Shown: positions 1 to 10,396, counted from the stretch's first letter. The stretch: DNA of 64,000 nt from Colwellia sp. PAMC 20917 (GCF_001767295.1 NZ_CP014944.1:2852001-2916000); one strand, 5' to 3'. The notes: a model not told the origin generated them from the sequence alone. Translations and numbers: made by a program.

Positions 1-720
1 TGATAGATTAGTACGCATCCAAAATTGAATTTGAGTGATCAATTCATCAGGATGTCGATCGACCGCACCTTCTAAATAACGTTGTTCTTCATATGGTTTT
101 CTTATTTCATGAGAGAAATTACGCTCAACATGTTGTGCAGCAGTCTCACCGTACGTTTGATGAATAACGTGAACGGTAATATCAGCTAAGGCATTTAAAC
201 TTGCCGCACAGTAAATACGTTCTGACTGGGTAATAAAAAAATCTGGTTTCAATTCAACGTTAGGATAATTTCTTTTGAATTGGTCAACATAATGCCAGTG
301 TGTTGTTGCCGGATGATGATCAAGTAGTCCTGACTCAGCAATAAAACAAACCCCTGTACCACCGCCAATAAGCGTTGAACCTTGTTGCCACATTTGATTA
401 AGCCAACTTACCATTTTGGGCTGTTTTTTGATTATTGGCCTAGGGTTGCGCCAAAGACTAGGAATAAAAATATAATCTGGACTTTGGGCATGCTCAATAT
501 CTTTATCGGGATAAAGCTTAATAAGTGCTCTGGTGCGCACTGGGGCTAATAGTTCGCTCACCATTTCAATACTGAGTTTAGGCGATTGCCTATCTTCTCT
601 TCGAGCAAAAGCTTCACCTGCTCTAAGCATTTCAATAGGTAAGCTTACGCTGGTTGCTAACATATGATCATATAAAACCAAGGCAACATTGATTGTTTTT
701 CGGCTTGTCTTGAGTGGCAT
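1..720 (-). CDS. GlxA/AraC-type transcriptional regulator, partial (C-terminus outside window)
   Basis: The minus strand is open from an ATG at 718-720 to the window edge, giving 240 residues without a stop. The protein begins MPLKTSRKTINVALVLYDHM and has the DJ-1/PfpI (class I glutamine amidotransferase-like) fold seen in GlxA-family regulators. Recognisable stretches are PDYIFIPSLW, STLIGGGTGVCFIAESGLLD and the conserved HVIHQTYGETAAQHVER. The last visible residues (FWMRTNLS) are where the AraC-type helix-turn-helix normally starts, so the DNA-binding half lies beyond position 1. The ligand and targets cannot be read from the sequence. It is divergent from fabY and shares a 126-bp intergenic region with it, so it may regulate that gene; this is inference only. 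Confidence 0.8.
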   Translation of the reverse strand, partial: MPLKTSRKTINVALVLYDHMLATSVSLPIEMLRAGEAFARREDRQSPKLSIEMVSELLAPVRTRALIKLYPDKDIEHAQSPDYIFIPSLWRNPRPIIKKQPKMVSWLNQMWQQGSTLIGGGTGVCFIAESGLLDHHPATTHWHYVDQFKRNYPNVELKPDFFITQSERIYCAASLNALADITVHVIHQTYGETAAQHVERNFSHEIRKPYEEQRYLEGAVDRHPDELITQIQFWMRTNLS

Positions 721-846
721 ATTAATAACTTTTACAATATTTGGCTGTTATTGTATTGTTTGTGGCTGAAAACGACAATTAATTATTGGTATTTCTTTTT
801 ACACTAGTAACAAGAATTACGACTCATGTATTTAAGAGAATTATAA

Positions 847-2748
847 ATGACTGCTTTACCTATTATTGTTGGCATGGGCGGCGTAAACGCTGCTGGCCGC
901 ACCTCATTTCATCAAGGTTTTCGTCGTATTGTTATCGACAAATTAACCGCAGAAGCACGCCAAGAAACTTTTGTTGGTCTTGCTACTTTGATGAATATCT
1001 TAACTTTCCAAGCAGGTCAGTTAGTTGACGTTGAGGGTAATTGTGTTGCATTAAGTGAGGTAGAAGCACGTTTTGGCCAGCAAATTCTTGATGGCACCCT
1101 TATCCGTAAAATTGAAAGTAATCACTTTGACCCTGACGCGACGCATTGCCACACAAATATGGTAGCAACACCGAGCACTGAAAATATTACTTTTGAAATT
1201 AAGGAAAAAGAATTACCAAAGCCCTTACCTCGCTCATGGACAGTAACACCCTTAGCAGATAAACGCGTAAAGGTTGAAATTACTGATAATTTAGATATTA
1301 AACATAGTAGTTATCGCGATAATCCGATTAAAGCCGCAGGGCAATTACCTACCGGCTTTGAACCGTCGACATTATATAATAGTCGTTATCAGCCACGTGG
1401 CCTACAAACGACTATTTTTGGTGCTGCAGACGCTATTCATTCAACGGGCTTTAGCTGGGATGAAATTTTAGAAAAAGTAAGCCCAGACCACGTGGGAACT
1501 TATTCTTCTTCAGCTTTCGGTCAAATGCAATCGGAAGGTTTAGGGGGCATGTTGCAAAATCGTTTGCATGGCGATCGTGTTACCACTAAAAATTTAGCGT
1601 TGGGCTTAAACACCATGTCGGCTGATTTTATTAATGGTTATGTGACTGGCAGTGTGGGTACCACCTCGACTTCGACTGGCGCTTGTGCAAGTTTTCTTTA
1701 TAACTTACGCAATGCTATTCAAGATATTAAATCAGGTCGAGTGCGTGTTGCTATTGTGGGCAGTAGTGAAAGCCCAATAACACCTGAAATTATTGAAGGT
1801 TTCGGTAACATGAGTGCATTGGCTAATGAAGAAGGTTTGAAAAAACTTGATGGAATTACTGATGGCCAAGCTGACCACCGTAATACCAGTCGCCCGTTTG
1901 GTGAAAATTGTGGTTTTACTATTGGTGAAGCTGCACACTTTCTGGTGATTATGGATGACGAGTTAGCCGTTGAATTAGGCGCTAAACCTTTGGGATCGGT
2001 TGCTGATGTATTCATTAATGCCGATGGTATTAAAAAATCGATTACCGCTCCAGGTCCTGGTAATTACATTACCATGGCGAAGTCAGTGGCATTAGCAAAA
2101 AGTATTTTAGGGGAAGAGTCGGTACAAAAGCGTAGCTTTATATTAGCTCATGGTTCAAGTACCCCACAAAACCGTATCACCGAGTCGTTAATTTATCACC
2201 GTTTGGCAGAAACTTTTGATATTCATAATTGGCCAGTAGCGGCGCCTAAAGCTTATGTTGGCCATACTATAGCACCAGCAAGTGGTGACCAAATCACTAT
2301 GGCGCTAGGTGTTTTTGCTCATAATATTATGCCGGGTATTACGACCATTAAGTCGATAGCCGATGATGTACATAATGAGCGCTTGAATATCGCTCTTGAT
2401 CACTGGCAGTGTGAAGCGATGGATGTTGCTTTCATCAATTCAAAAGGTTTTGGCGGTAACAATGCCACAGCCACTATACTCTCACCAGACGTAACGCTCT
2501 CTATGCTGAAAAAACGATATAGCATAGCAGAAATGACCCGTTACCAAGAAAAGTTATCTGCGGTTGAAGTGAAACAAAGTATCTATCAAGAAAAAGCCAA
2601 CAATGGACAGTTTGAATTAATTTATAAATTTGGTGTGGGTGTACTAGGTGATGATGATATTGAAATTAACACTGAAAATATCTCAATGACCGGCTTTACT
2701 AATAGTATTGCTTTACCCAGTAAAAATCCGTTTGAGGATATGGTGTAG
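847..2748 (+). CDS. fabY: Beta-ketoacyl-ACP synthase FabY type
   Basis: This 633-residue thiolase-fold condensing enzyme is much longer than FabB/FabF (about 410). It matches the FabY family, which in Pseudomonas starts fatty acid synthesis by condensing acetyl-CoA with malonyl-ACP. The N-terminus (LPIIVGMGGVNAAGRTSFHQ) is family-typical. The catalytic triad is visible: Cys280 in STGACASF, His435 in LAHGSSTPQN and His473 in YVGHTIAPASG. The start at 847 follows AAGAGAATTATAA. No acyl carrier protein or other fab gene is adjacent, so it appears to stand alone, and a strong terminator follows. The assignment to the FabY subfamily rests on length and the N-terminal motif. The condensing-enzyme call itself is secure. 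Confidence 0.85.
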   Translation: MTALPIIVGMGGVNAAGRTSFHQGFRRIVIDKLTAEARQETFVGLATLMNILTFQAGQLVDVEGNCVALSEVEARFGQQILDGTLIRKIESNHFDPDATHCHTNMVATPSTENITFEIKEKELPKPLPRSWTVTPLADKRVKVEITDNLDIKHSSYRDNPIKAAGQLPTGFEPSTLYNSRYQPRGLQTTIFGAADAIHSTGFSWDEILEKVSPDHVGTYSSSAFGQMQSEGLGGMLQNRLHGDRVTTKNLALGLNTMSADFINGYVTGSVGTTSTSTGACASFLYNLRNAIQDIKSGRVRVAIVGSSESPITPEIIEGFGNMSALANEEGLKKLDGITDGQADHRNTSRPFGENCGFTIGEAAHFLVIMDDELAVELGAKPLGSVADVFINADGIKKSITAPGPGNYITMAKSVALAKSILGEESVQKRSFILAHGSSTPQNRITESLIYHRLAETFDIHNWPVAAPKAYVGHTIAPASGDQITMALGVFAHNIMPGITTIKSIADDVHNERLNIALDHWQCEAMDVAFINSKGFGGNNATATILSPDVTLSMLKKRYSIAEMTRYQEKLSAVEVKQSIYQEKANNGQFELIYKFGVGVLGDDDIEINTENISMTGFTNSIALPSKNPFEDMV

Positions 2749-2792
2749 TCATCACTTAACCCCTTGTAGGTTATACTAAGTAAAAACGAAAG

Positions 2793-2819
2793 AGCAAAGC
2801 ATTATCGCTTTGCTTTTTT
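2793..2819 (+). terminator. Rho-independent terminator of fabY
   Basis: The 8-bp perfect stem AGCAAAGC/GCTTTGCT (2793-2800 with 2807-2814) has a 6-nt loop and runs into TTTTTT. It sits between the convergent fabY and argE stop codons and reads best on the plus strand. Confidence 0.85.
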
Positions 2820-2825
2820 GTACCT

Positions 2826-3974
2826 TTATAAACAGTACCTTTCGATCATCTTCAGTAATAGTTGTTCAGTTTTATCAATTTCGCTATGCGCTAGAAATTC
2901 ATTAGGCTGGTGTGCTTGATCAATTGAACCAGGACCTAAAACGATAGTTTGACAACCCAGTTGTTGAATAAAGGGTGCTTCGGTCGCATAGTTTACCGCA
3001 CAACATGAATGACCACTTATTTCTTCGGCTATAGTGACAAAATCACTGTTTTTACTTTGTTCAAAGCTGGGTGAACTTGGATCCAATTCACTAAATGAAA
3101 TTCTATTAGGGTATTTTTCAGCTAACGGTTTTAACGCTTCACTGAGTAATAAGATAAGTTCACTGTCAGTCATACCGGGTAGGGCACGCATATCGATGTC
3201 TAACTCGCAGTGACCACAAATTCTATTGGCATTGTCACCGCCGTGTATTGCGCCAAAATTAAGGGTTGGCTCCTTTACATCAAAGGCTTGATTACTATAA
3301 TTGAGAGCCAATTTTTCTTTGAGTTGCATTAATTGGCCAATCACTTGATGGATAATTTCTATCGCATTCACGCCTAAACTTGGCTTGCTTGAGTGCCCTG
3401 ATTGACCTTGAATAGTTATGCGATGGGACATATGACCTTTATGCATGATGACAGGGACCAAATTTGTTGGCTCACCAATAACAGCAACATCGGGTTTTAT
3501 CTGTTGGTTTTTGGTGAAAAAACGTGCGCCAGCCATGGTGGTTTCTTCATCAGCGGTGGCCAAAATGTAAAGTGGCTTTTTTAACTGTTGCGCGGTTAAT
3601 CCTTTACAAACTTGTAAAATAAAAGCAAAAAAACCTTTCATATCACATGTGCCTAAACCATAAAACTTATTATCTTTATCCACAATTTTGAACGGGTCTG
3701 ACTGCCAACGATTTTCATCAAAAGGTACAGTGTCACTATGACCTGCCAGTAACAATCCTCCTTTTCCACTACCGAGTTTTGCTAACAAGTTATATTTATT
3801 GCGCGTTTCTGGCACCGCTTGAATGTCGATACTAAAACCGAGTTGTTCAAACCAACTTGCCAATAGTTGAATAACCGCTAAATTTCCTTGATCCCAGCTC
3901 GCTTGTGTCGAGCTAATAGAAGCACTGGCAATCAGTTGTGTTAATGAATCAGTAAAGTTGGGCAAATTTTTCAT
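2826..3974 (-). CDS. argE: Acetylornithine deacetylase ArgE
   Basis: ArgE hydrolyses N-acetylornithine to ornithine and acetate, the linear-pathway alternative to the ArgJ transacetylase. The 382-residue length matches the M20 peptidase family. Metal ligands and catalytic residues are visible in order: LLLAGHSDTVPFDENRW (His and Asp), GLGTCDMKGFFAF (bridging Asp), ATADEETTMAGA (Glu-Glu pair), GEPTNLVPV and the C-terminal AHQPNEFL (His). The dimerisation lid lies between about residues 180 and 290. It is transcribed divergently from argCBFGH, the classical gammaproteobacterial arrangement, and shares a 184-bp control region with argC. Confidence 0.95.
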   Translation of the reverse strand: MKNLPNFTDSLTQLIASASISSTQASWDQGNLAVIQLLASWFEQLGFSIDIQAVPETRNKYNLLAKLGSGKGGLLLAGHSDTVPFDENRWQSDPFKIVDKDNKFYGLGTCDMKGFFAFILQVCKGLTAQQLKKPLYILATADEETTMAGARFFTKNQQIKPDVAVIGEPTNLVPVIMHKGHMSHRITIQGQSGHSSKPSLGVNAIEIIHQVIGQLMQLKEKLALNYSNQAFDVKEPTLNFGAIHGGDNANRICGHCELDIDMRALPGMTDSELILLLSEALKPLAEKYPNRISFSELDPSSPSFEQSKNSDFVTIAEEISGHSCCAVNYATEAPFIQQLGCQTIVLGPGSIDQAHQPNEFLAHSEIDKTEQLLLKMIERYCL

Positions 3975-4019
3975 AGTGGCTCACAGTTAAAAATGAATAA
4001 ATAAAAAAACCATGGGTAA

Positions 4020-4040
4020 TTATGCTTATTTGTTGCATAA
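4020..4040. promoter_or_regulatory. Inverted repeat in argE-argC divergent control region (possible ArgR site)
   Basis: TTATGC and GCATAA form 6-bp arms separated by 9 bp in the middle of the argE/argC intergenic region. A TGAAT half-site like that of ARG boxes also occurs at 3994-3998. Neither is a good full match to the Escherichia coli ARG box, so ArgR control is inferred mainly from location. Confidence 0.3.
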
Positions 4041-4158
4041 CGAGTCATTGGGTGTTATTTTCCTATTCTAGTGTAAATAACCTAAATATAGAAGGCTATT
4101 GAAAATAATTTGTTTTCTGCTTTCCTTAGGTTAATAAAAAATTAATAGATGAGGTTGT

Positions 4159-5193
4159 ATGAAAGTCGCGGTTATTGGAGCAAGTGGATATGTGGGTGCA
4201 GAGCTGATTAATTTATTGTCTGCGCACGATAAAATTTCCCTTGAATACTTACTGGTGTCAGAAAACAGTAGCTCGGCAGATATGACCTTTTCGCAATTAC
4301 ATCCGCGTTATTTAGGCGTATGTGATTTACCTTTAGTCTGTTTTTCACAGGGTTGGTTCGATGATACGGTACAAAAGCTTGATGCGGTATTCTTTGCTAC
4401 TCCGCATGAGTTTAGTGCTGACTGGGCACAAGCTTTTGTTGATAAAGGTGTTAAGGTTTTCGATCTCTCGGGTGGTTTTCGTTTAAAAAATAGCGAAGAT
4501 TACCCAACATTCTATGGCTTTGAACATAAAAACTTATCGGCGCTTGCCCAAGCAACTTATGGTTTAGCCGAATGGCAACAAGATGATATTGCGAATACAC
4601 AATTAGTTGCTGTACCTGGCTGTTACCCAACAGCAAGTTTATTATCACTTAAGCCAATTACCGTAAATAACTACCATCTTGAAAACTCTCTCATTGTTGT
4701 CAATGGGATCAGCGGCGTCAGCGGTGCGGGTAGAAAAGCCTCATTAGCGACAAGCTTTTATGAAGTCAGCTTGACACCTTACAATATTTTACAGCACAGG
4801 CATCAACCCGAGATAAGCCAAGAAGCTAATGCCGCGGTTATTTTTAATCCTCACCTTGCACCTTATAAAAGAGGATTATTGGCAACGGTCACTTTGCAAA
4901 TCAAAGCAGGTATTACGACAAAGCATATTAACGAAGCTTTTTTAAACGCTTATCAAGATAAGCCCTTGGTGCGCTTAACCGGCGCTTGGCCGAAAATAGA
5001 CAATGTAGCTAATACACCATTTGCTGATTTACATTGGCAAGTCGATGAAGAAAAACAAGTTGTTGTGGTCAGTTGTGCTATCGATAATTTATTAAAAGGT
5101 GCTGCTTCACAAGCGGTGCAATGTGCGAATATTTCTCTGGGTTTAGCGAGTGAATATAGTTTGTTGCACAATGTAACTTTGGGAAAGAGTTAA
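4159..5193 (+). CDS. argC: N-acetyl-gamma-glutamyl-phosphate reductase ArgC
   Basis: ArgC carries out the third step of arginine synthesis: NADPH-dependent reduction of N-acetylglutamyl phosphate to the semialdehyde. The 344-residue protein has the Rossmann motif VIGASGYVGAELI at the N-terminus and the catalytic cysteine C155 in AVPGCYPTAS. HRHQPEISQE near residue 215 is the conserved substrate-binding segment. The ATG at 4159 follows a GATGAGGTTGT ribosome site. It is the first gene of the plus-strand arginine operon, and its stop codon overlaps the argB start by one base (TAATG). Confidence 0.96.
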   Translation: MKVAVIGASGYVGAELINLLSAHDKISLEYLLVSENSSSADMTFSQLHPRYLGVCDLPLVCFSQGWFDDTVQKLDAVFFATPHEFSADWAQAFVDKGVKVFDLSGGFRLKNSEDYPTFYGFEHKNLSALAQATYGLAEWQQDDIANTQLVAVPGCYPTASLLSLKPITVNNYHLENSLIVVNGISGVSGAGRKASLATSFYEVSLTPYNILQHRHQPEISQEANAAVIFNPHLAPYKRGLLATVTLQIKAGITTKHINEAFLNAYQDKPLVRLTGAWPKIDNVANTPFADLHWQVDEEKQVVVVSCAIDNLLKGAASQAVQCANISLGLASEYSLLHNVTLGKS

Positions 5194-5999
5194 TGACTAA
5201 GACAATAAACACATCAGTAACGTCTAAAACTAACAAGCCATTAGTGATCAAAATTGGCGGCGCTATTCTTGAAAAAAAAGATGCTTTAGCTGATTTATTA
5301 AAAATTATCGCGACATTAAAAAATCAAGCCGTGGTGCTAGTGCATGGCGGCGGCTGTGTTGTTGATGAAATACTCAGCCAAGCTGGTTTTACTTCAGAGA
5401 AAAAACAGGGTTTACGTGTTACACCTCAAGAACAAATGCCCCTTATTGCGGGTGCATTAGCAGGTAGTGTTAATAAAGCGATTGTTGCCACTGCAGCAAG
5501 TTTACACATGCAAGCCGTTGGATTGTCACTGGTCGATGGTGATATGGTTTCGTGTCAGTTAAGCGATAAAGGCCTGGGTATGGTGGGTGAGCCTAGTGCA
5601 AATAATAGTAAGTTACTCGATACACTTTTAAGTGCAAACTTTTTACCGGTTATCTCTTCTATTGGTTCATTAGCCAATGGTGAGTTAGTGAATGTTAATG
5701 CGGATGATGCAGCTGTCGCAATTTGTCAGTTACTAAATGCCGAATTGTTACTGCTAACCGATGTTAATGGTGTAAAAGATGCGCGTGGCGAATATATTGC
5801 TTCACTAAGTAAAACTCAGGCAAATTCCTTAATCGAGCAAGGTGTTATTGCTGGCGGGATGACCGCCAAAGTTAATGCCGCTTTGCATGCAGCAAGCCAA
5901 TTGCGACGAAGTATCGCGGTTGCCAGTTGGCAGTCGCCTGAGCAAATCATCAATCTAATAAAGGGTGATGCAATTGGCACACGCATTCAGCCACATTAA
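5193..5999 (+). CDS. argB: Acetylglutamate kinase ArgB
   Basis: ArgB phosphorylates N-acetylglutamate in the second step of arginine synthesis. The 268-residue length is typical of the arginine-insensitive, enterobacterial type. Amino-acid-kinase motifs are present: VIKIGGAILEKK near the N-terminus, VLVHGGGCVVDEIL, VNVNADDAAVAICQLL, LLLTDVNGVKD and the C-terminal GVIAGGMTAKVNAA. Compared with the Escherichia coli form it has about 15 extra N-terminal residues rich in Thr, Asn and Lys before the first strand. The start overlaps argC by one base, implying translational coupling. Confidence 0.96.
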   Translation: MTKTINTSVTSKTNKPLVIKIGGAILEKKDALADLLKIIATLKNQAVVLVHGGGCVVDEILSQAGFTSEKKQGLRVTPQEQMPLIAGALAGSVNKAIVATAASLHMQAVGLSLVDGDMVSCQLSDKGLGMVGEPSANNSKLLDTLLSANFLPVISSIGSLANGELVNVNADDAAVAICQLLNAELLLLTDVNGVKDARGEYIASLSKTQANSLIEQGVIAGGMTAKVNAALHAASQLRRSIAVASWQSPEQIINLIKGDAIGTRIQPH

Positions 6000-6048
6000 C
6001 CACAGTTAAGTCACACTTAATTTAACGATTTTTCGGATAGGACTTATC

Positions 6049-6999
6049 ATGTCACCGACACACACAAGATTAGAAAACTTTTTAGCAGATGATCAACTGA
6101 CTAAAACACAAATAATTGATCTGATTGCTTTAGCAATAAAGATTAAAAACCATCCTAGCGGGTATAGTGAAGCTTTAGCGGGTAAATCTGTAGTGATGAT
6201 TTTTGAGAAACCTTCATTAAGAACACACGTTAGTTTTGATATGGGTATTAACAAATTAGGCGGCCATGCGCTATATTTAGGCCAACAAAATGGCAAACTA
6301 GGTGAGCGAGAACGAGTTAGTGATTATGCTAAAAACCTTTCTTGCTATGCAGACGCTATCGTTGCGCGTGTTTTTGAAAACAGCGCCATTGAAGGTTTAG
6401 CTGAGCACGCAACTATTCCAGTGATTAATGCACTGTGTGATATATATCATCCGTGCCAAGCACTAGCTGATTTTGTTACTTTGCAAGAATATTTTGTTAT
6501 AGGTAAAGGTATAGATTTAACAAAGGTTAAACTTGCTTATATTGGTGATGGTAACAATGTGTCTAATTCGTTGATGTTTATGGCTGCAATACTAGGGGTC
6601 GATTTTACCTTGGTTTGTCCAGCGGGGCATGAACCAGAAGCACAATTATTTAGTAAGGCGAAAGCTTTTGCAGAAAAGTCAGGGAGTAAGTTGGTACTTA
6701 CATCAGATGTTGAGGCTTTAGGGCAGCAAGATGCTATTTATACCGATACATGGGTATCAATGGGCTTTGAAGATGCCAGTAAAAAAGCTGCACTCTTAGA
6801 GACGTTTGCACCTTATCAAGTGAACCATCAAATGATGAAAGACAGCGGCGCCAGTATTGTGATGCATTGCCAACCAGCGCACTTAGAGGAAGAAATAACA
6901 ACCGCACTTTTTGACAGTGAAATGTCGGTAGTTTTTCAAGCAGCAGAAAATAGAATGTGGGCGCAAAATGCGGTACTCGTTACGCTATTAACTAAATAA
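6049..6999 (+). CDS. argF: Ornithine carbamoyltransferase ArgF
   Basis: ArgF makes citrulline from ornithine and carbamoyl phosphate. The 316-residue protein has the carbamoyl-phosphate signature as FEKPSLRTHVSFD, where many ornithine carbamoyltransferases read STRTR, and a second site HPCQALADF. The ornithine loop is YIGDGNNVSNSLM, with DTWVSMG downstream. The usual HCLP loop reads HCQP (H273, C274, Q275, P276), an unusual substitution. The conserved C-terminal ENRMWAQNAV arginine is kept. It lies 49 bp after argB and 77 bp before argG in the same operon, supporting the ornithine rather than the aspartate enzyme. Confidence 0.93.
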   Translation: MSPTHTRLENFLADDQLTKTQIIDLIALAIKIKNHPSGYSEALAGKSVVMIFEKPSLRTHVSFDMGINKLGGHALYLGQQNGKLGERERVSDYAKNLSCYADAIVARVFENSAIEGLAEHATIPVINALCDIYHPCQALADFVTLQEYFVIGKGIDLTKVKLAYIGDGNNVSNSLMFMAAILGVDFTLVCPAGHEPEAQLFSKAKAFAEKSGSKLVLTSDVEALGQQDAIYTDTWVSMGFEDASKKAALLETFAPYQVNHQMMKDSGASIVMHCQPAHLEEEITTALFDSEMSVVFQAAENRMWAQNAVLVTLLTK

Positions 7000-7076
7000 T
7001 AGTGTAGAAATTAATAGGTCAGCAGCTGATTTATATTCAGCATGACAATTTATCAAGATTAGTTAGGAATAAGACA

Positions 7077-8348
7077 ATGGCTTTAGCAAAAAAACAAATT
7101 AAGAAAGTAGTATTAGCATATTCTGGTGGATTAGATACCTCAGCGATTATTCCATGGTTAAAAGAAAATTATCAAGGCTGTGAGGTTATCGCGTTTTGTG
7201 CTGATGTCGGCCAAGGTGATGAAGAGCTTGAAGGTGTTAAAGAGAAAGCGATTGCTTCAGGGGCATCTGAATGTTACGTGGTTGATCTTAAAGAAGAATA
7301 TATAAAAGAGTATGTTTACCCCATTTTAAAAACTGGTGCGGTATACGAAGGTCAGTATTTATTAGGTACGTCAATGGCACGACCTATTATTGCTAAAGCG
7401 CACATAGAAATCGCTCTTAAAGTGGGTGCTGATGCGGTGTGTCATGGTTGTACGGGTAAAGGTAACGATCAAGTTCGTTTTGAATCTTGTTTTGCTGCGC
7501 TAGCGCCTGAGCTTACTGTTATCGCCCCATGGCGTGAGTGGGACATGGTTTCGCGTGAAGACTTATTAGATTATCTTGCCGAACGTAACATTCCTTGTGC
7601 GGCTTCATTAACTAAAATCTACAGTCGAGATGCTAATGCTTGGCATATTTCTCATGAAGGTGGTGAGCTAGAAGACCCTTGGTGTGAGCCATCAAAAGAA
7701 GTATGGACCATGACAGTGGATCCGATGGATGCGCCTGATGAGCCTGAAAAAATACAATTAAGCTTTGCTGACGGTGAGCTTGTTGCTATTGATGGTATAG
7801 ACTTCTCTGGTAATGGCCAGGAAAACAGTGCCGGTGCTTATCAAGCGTTAATGTACTTAAATGCTAAAGGGGCTGCCCATGGTGTTGGTAGAATCGATAT
7901 TGTCGAAAACCGCTTGGTTGGTATGAAGTCTCGTGGTTGTTATGAAACGCCAGGCGGTACTATTTTGATGGCGGCTTATAAAGGTTTAGAGTCACTTATT
8001 CTTGACAAAGAGTCACTTAAATATCGCGAATCTATTGGCCTTGAATTTTCTCATGTTATTTATGATGGTCGCTGGTTTACTCCGCTTGCTAAGGCTCAAT
8101 TGGCTTCTGCTGCCTCATTTGCCGAAAAACTAACCGGTGATGTCGTTGTTAAATTGTATAAAGGTATGGCGCAAGTCATACAACGTCGTTCGCCAAATAG
8201 TTTGTATTCTGAGGCATTTGCTACATTTGGTGCTGACGATGTTTATGACCAAAAACACGCCGAAGGATTTATTCGTTTATTTAGCTTATCGAGTAGGATC
8301 ACTGCACTTTCTCAAAAAGATACTGTGCTAAAGCATAAGGAAACATAG
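7077..8348 (+). CDS. argG: Argininosuccinate synthase ArgG
   Basis: ArgG joins citrulline and aspartate with ATP to give argininosuccinate. The N-type ATP pyrophosphatase loop AYSGGLDTS is at residues 14-22. Other family motifs are [30 protein letters not shown] and [18 protein letters not shown]. At 423 residues it is slightly longer than the 400-410 typical of the bacterial short type, owing to a C-terminal tail after ITALSQKD. The spacing to argH is 2 bp. Confidence 0.97.
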   Translation: MALAKKQIKKVVLAYSGGLDTSAIIPWLKENYQGCEVIAFCADVGQGDEELEGVKEKAIASGASECYVVDLKEEYIKEYVYPILKTGAVYEGQYLLGTSMARPIIAKAHIEIALKVGADAVCHGCTGKGNDQVRFESCFAALAPELTVIAPWREWDMVSREDLLDYLAERNIPCAASLTKIYSRDANAWHISHEGGELEDPWCEPSKEVWTMTVDPMDAPDEPEKIQLSFADGELVAIDGIDFSGNGQENSAGAYQALMYLNAKGAAHGVGRIDIVENRLVGMKSRGCYETPGGTILMAAYKGLESLILDKESLKYRESIGLEFSHVIYDGRWFTPLAKAQLASAASFAEKLTGDVVVKLYKGMAQVIQRRSPNSLYSEAFATFGADDVYDQKHAEGFIRLFSLSSRITALSQKDTVLKHKET

Positions 8349-8350
8349 TC

Positions 8351-10294
8351 ATGGCTTTATGGGGCGGACGTTTTAAAGAAAAGGCGAGTTTACAATTTAA
8401 GAAGTTCAATGACTCATTGCCGGTAGATTACCGCATGGCAGTGCAAGACATTGTTGGTTCAATAGCTTGGGCGCAAGCTATTCATGAAGTAGGCGTTATA
8501 AATGAAGATGAACTGGTTCGCTTAACGGCAGCATTGCAAGAATTAAAAGCGTCGGTAGAAGAAAATCCTCAACAAATTTTGTTGTCTGATGCGGAAGATA
8601 TTCATAGTTGGGTAGAGATCCAGCTAATTGAAAAAACGGGTGACTTAGGTAAGAAGCTTCATACAGGGCGCAGCCGTAATGACCAAGTCGCAACTGATTT
8701 AAAGCTATGGTGTAAAGAAAAGGGCGGCGATTTACTGTTTGCTCTTGTTAATTTACAACAAGCGATGATGAATTTAGCGGAACGTGAAAAAGATACGGTA
8801 CTACCCGGCTATACCCATTTACAAAGAGCGCAACCAATAACTTTTGGCCATTGGTGTTTAGCGTATGTAGAAATGTTTAACCGTGATATTGGCCGTTTAA
8901 AAGATGCGCTTTATCGTCTAGATGTTTCGCCACTGGGCTCAGGCGCTTTAGCAGGTACCGCTTATCCTATTGACAGAAATGCACTGGCGAGTCGCTTAGG
9001 TTTCAGAACCGCCACCATGAACAGTCTTGATGCTGTTTCTGACCGCGATCACGTCATTGAATTGTTGGCTTCAGCCAGTATTTCAATGATGCATTTATCA
9101 CGTTTTGCCGAAGATTTAATTTTCTACAATTCAGGAGAAGCAGGCTTTGTTGAAATGAGTGATCTGGTCAGTTCTGGTTCATCATTAATGCCACAAAAGA
9201 AAAACCCTGATGCCTGTGAATTAATCCGCGGTAAGTCAGGTCGTGTTTTTGGCGCTTTAACGGGGATGTTAATCACAATGAAAGCGTTGGCACTTGCTTA
9301 CAATAAAGATATGCAAGAAGACAAAGAAGGTTTATTTGATGCGCTTGATACGTGGCAAGAATGTATGGAAATGGCAGTACTCGTTGCTGATGGTCTGAAA
9401 GTAAATCGCTCACGGACATTAGCCGCGGCCCAACAAGGCTATGCGAATGCCACTGAACTTGCTGACTATTTAGTCGGTAAAGATATTCCATTTCGTGAAG
9501 CACATCATATTGTCGGTGAAGTCGTCTTAGCCGCTATTGACAAAGGTGTACCTTTAGAAGATTTAACGATAAGCCAACTACAAGAATTCAGCGATAGAAT
9601 TGAGCAAGATGTTTATCAGCACCTTTCTATTGAATCGACACTTAATAAGCGTGAAGCGCTCGGCGGTACTTCTCGTTCACAAGTTGAAAAAGCGCTGGCG
9701 ACTACTCAATCTGGCAATGAAGCTATCTTAAATGAGCAAGTTGTTGGTGCGCCAGGCAAACAAAGAATTCAAAGGGCATTAAAGCAAGTGAAACAGCGTT
9801 TAAATGCGCAACGTGCTGCTGCTATGTCTGTTCGTCGAGCAAGAATGTCTGATGTTGACAGTATTTATCAACTGACCAACTTTTGGGCCGATAAAGGGGA
9901 AATACTGCCACGGTCACGTGACAATATTATTCATGATATTCAGAATTTTGTTGTTGCCGAGCTTGACGGTAAGGTTGTTGGCAGTGCATCACTTTATATC
10001 TATCAAACAGGTTTAGCTGAAATACGCTCGGTTGTTTTACAAGATGATGCTCAACAACAAGGTCAAGGCAAAGCACTTATTCAGTATTTGTTAGAATTTG
10101 CCTATCAAATGGAGTTAGAGCAAATTATTGTTTTAACTTATATTCCAAAATATTTTCAGCAGCTTGGTTTTAACTTAATTGATAAAAGTTCACTAGCCGA
10201 TAATATTATTGAAGATAGCGAACCCAGCCCACATAAAGACCCTGCTGATGAAGTCGCCATGGAATACATACTTAGTCAGCCTCAACAGGCATAA
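8351..10294 (+). CDS. argH: Argininosuccinate lyase fused to N-acetyltransferase, ArgH(A)
   Basis: Residues 1 to about 460 are argininosuccinate lyase, which splits argininosuccinate into arginine and fumarate. They include [26 protein letters not shown] and the family signature [11 protein letters not shown] at about 277-287. After a lysine/arginine-rich linker, residues from about 490 to 647 form a GNAT acetyltransferase starting [15 protein letters not shown], with [16 protein letters not shown] as the acetyl-CoA loop. Such ArgH(A) fusions are known in Moritella, Vibrio and Shewanella relatives, where the tail can acetylate glutamate. A complete argA lies just downstream, so this genome carries two potential acetylglutamate synthases. 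It ends the tightly spaced operon. Confidence 0.95.
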   Translation: MALWGGRFKEKASLQFKKFNDSLPVDYRMAVQDIVGSIAWAQAIHEVGVINEDELVRLTAALQELKASVEENPQQILLSDAEDIHSWVEIQLIEKTGDLGKKLHTGRSRNDQVATDLKLWCKEKGGDLLFALVNLQQAMMNLAEREKDTVLPGYTHLQRAQPITFGHWCLAYVEMFNRDIGRLKDALYRLDVSPLGSGALAGTAYPIDRNALASRLGFRTATMNSLDAVSDRDHVIELLASASISMMHLSRFAEDLIFYNSGEAGFVEMSDLVSSGSSLMPQKKNPDACELIRGKSGRVFGALTGMLITMKALALAYNKDMQEDKEGLFDALDTWQECMEMAVLVADGLKVNRSRTLAAAQQGYANATELADYLVGKDIPFREAHHIVGEVVLAAIDKGVPLEDLTISQLQEFSDRIEQDVYQHLSIESTLNKREALGGTSRSQVEKALATTQSGNEAILNEQVVGAPGKQRIQRALKQVKQRLNAQRAAAMSVRRARMSDVDSIYQLTNFWADKGEILPRSRDNIIHDIQNFVVAELDGKVVGSASLYIYQTGLAEIRSVVLQDDAQQQGQGKALIQYLLEFAYQMELEQIIVLTYIPKYFQQLGFNLIDKSSLADNIIEDSEPSPHKDPADEVAMEYILSQPQQA

Positions 10295-10345
10295 TTTCAG
10301 TCGTCATTTTAACTGATTTAGGCAAGGTATTTACTTTAGCTAAAA

Positions 10346-10367
10346 TCCTAAACGCTAGCGTTTGGGA
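10346..10367. promoter_or_regulatory. 22-bp palindrome ahead of argA
   Basis: Two 11-bp arms (TCCTAAACGCT and AGCGTTTGGGA) are complementary except at one position and end 29 bp before the argA start. There is no following T run, so it looks more like an operator or 5'-leader hairpin than a terminator. No regulator can be assigned. Confidence 0.3.
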
Positions 10368-10396
10368 TAAACAAATAGGTAGTTACAACTTAGAAA

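Noticed and set aside
786..1028. 80-codon plus-strand frame overlapping the start of fabY
   Set aside because: It is out of frame with the well-supported fabY gene and has a composition unlike a protein.
6049..6999. ArgF as an N-acetylornithine or aspartate carbamoyltransferase
   Set aside because: The operon contains argE and the motifs fit the ornithine enzyme of Shewanella-type clusters, apart from the HCQP loop.
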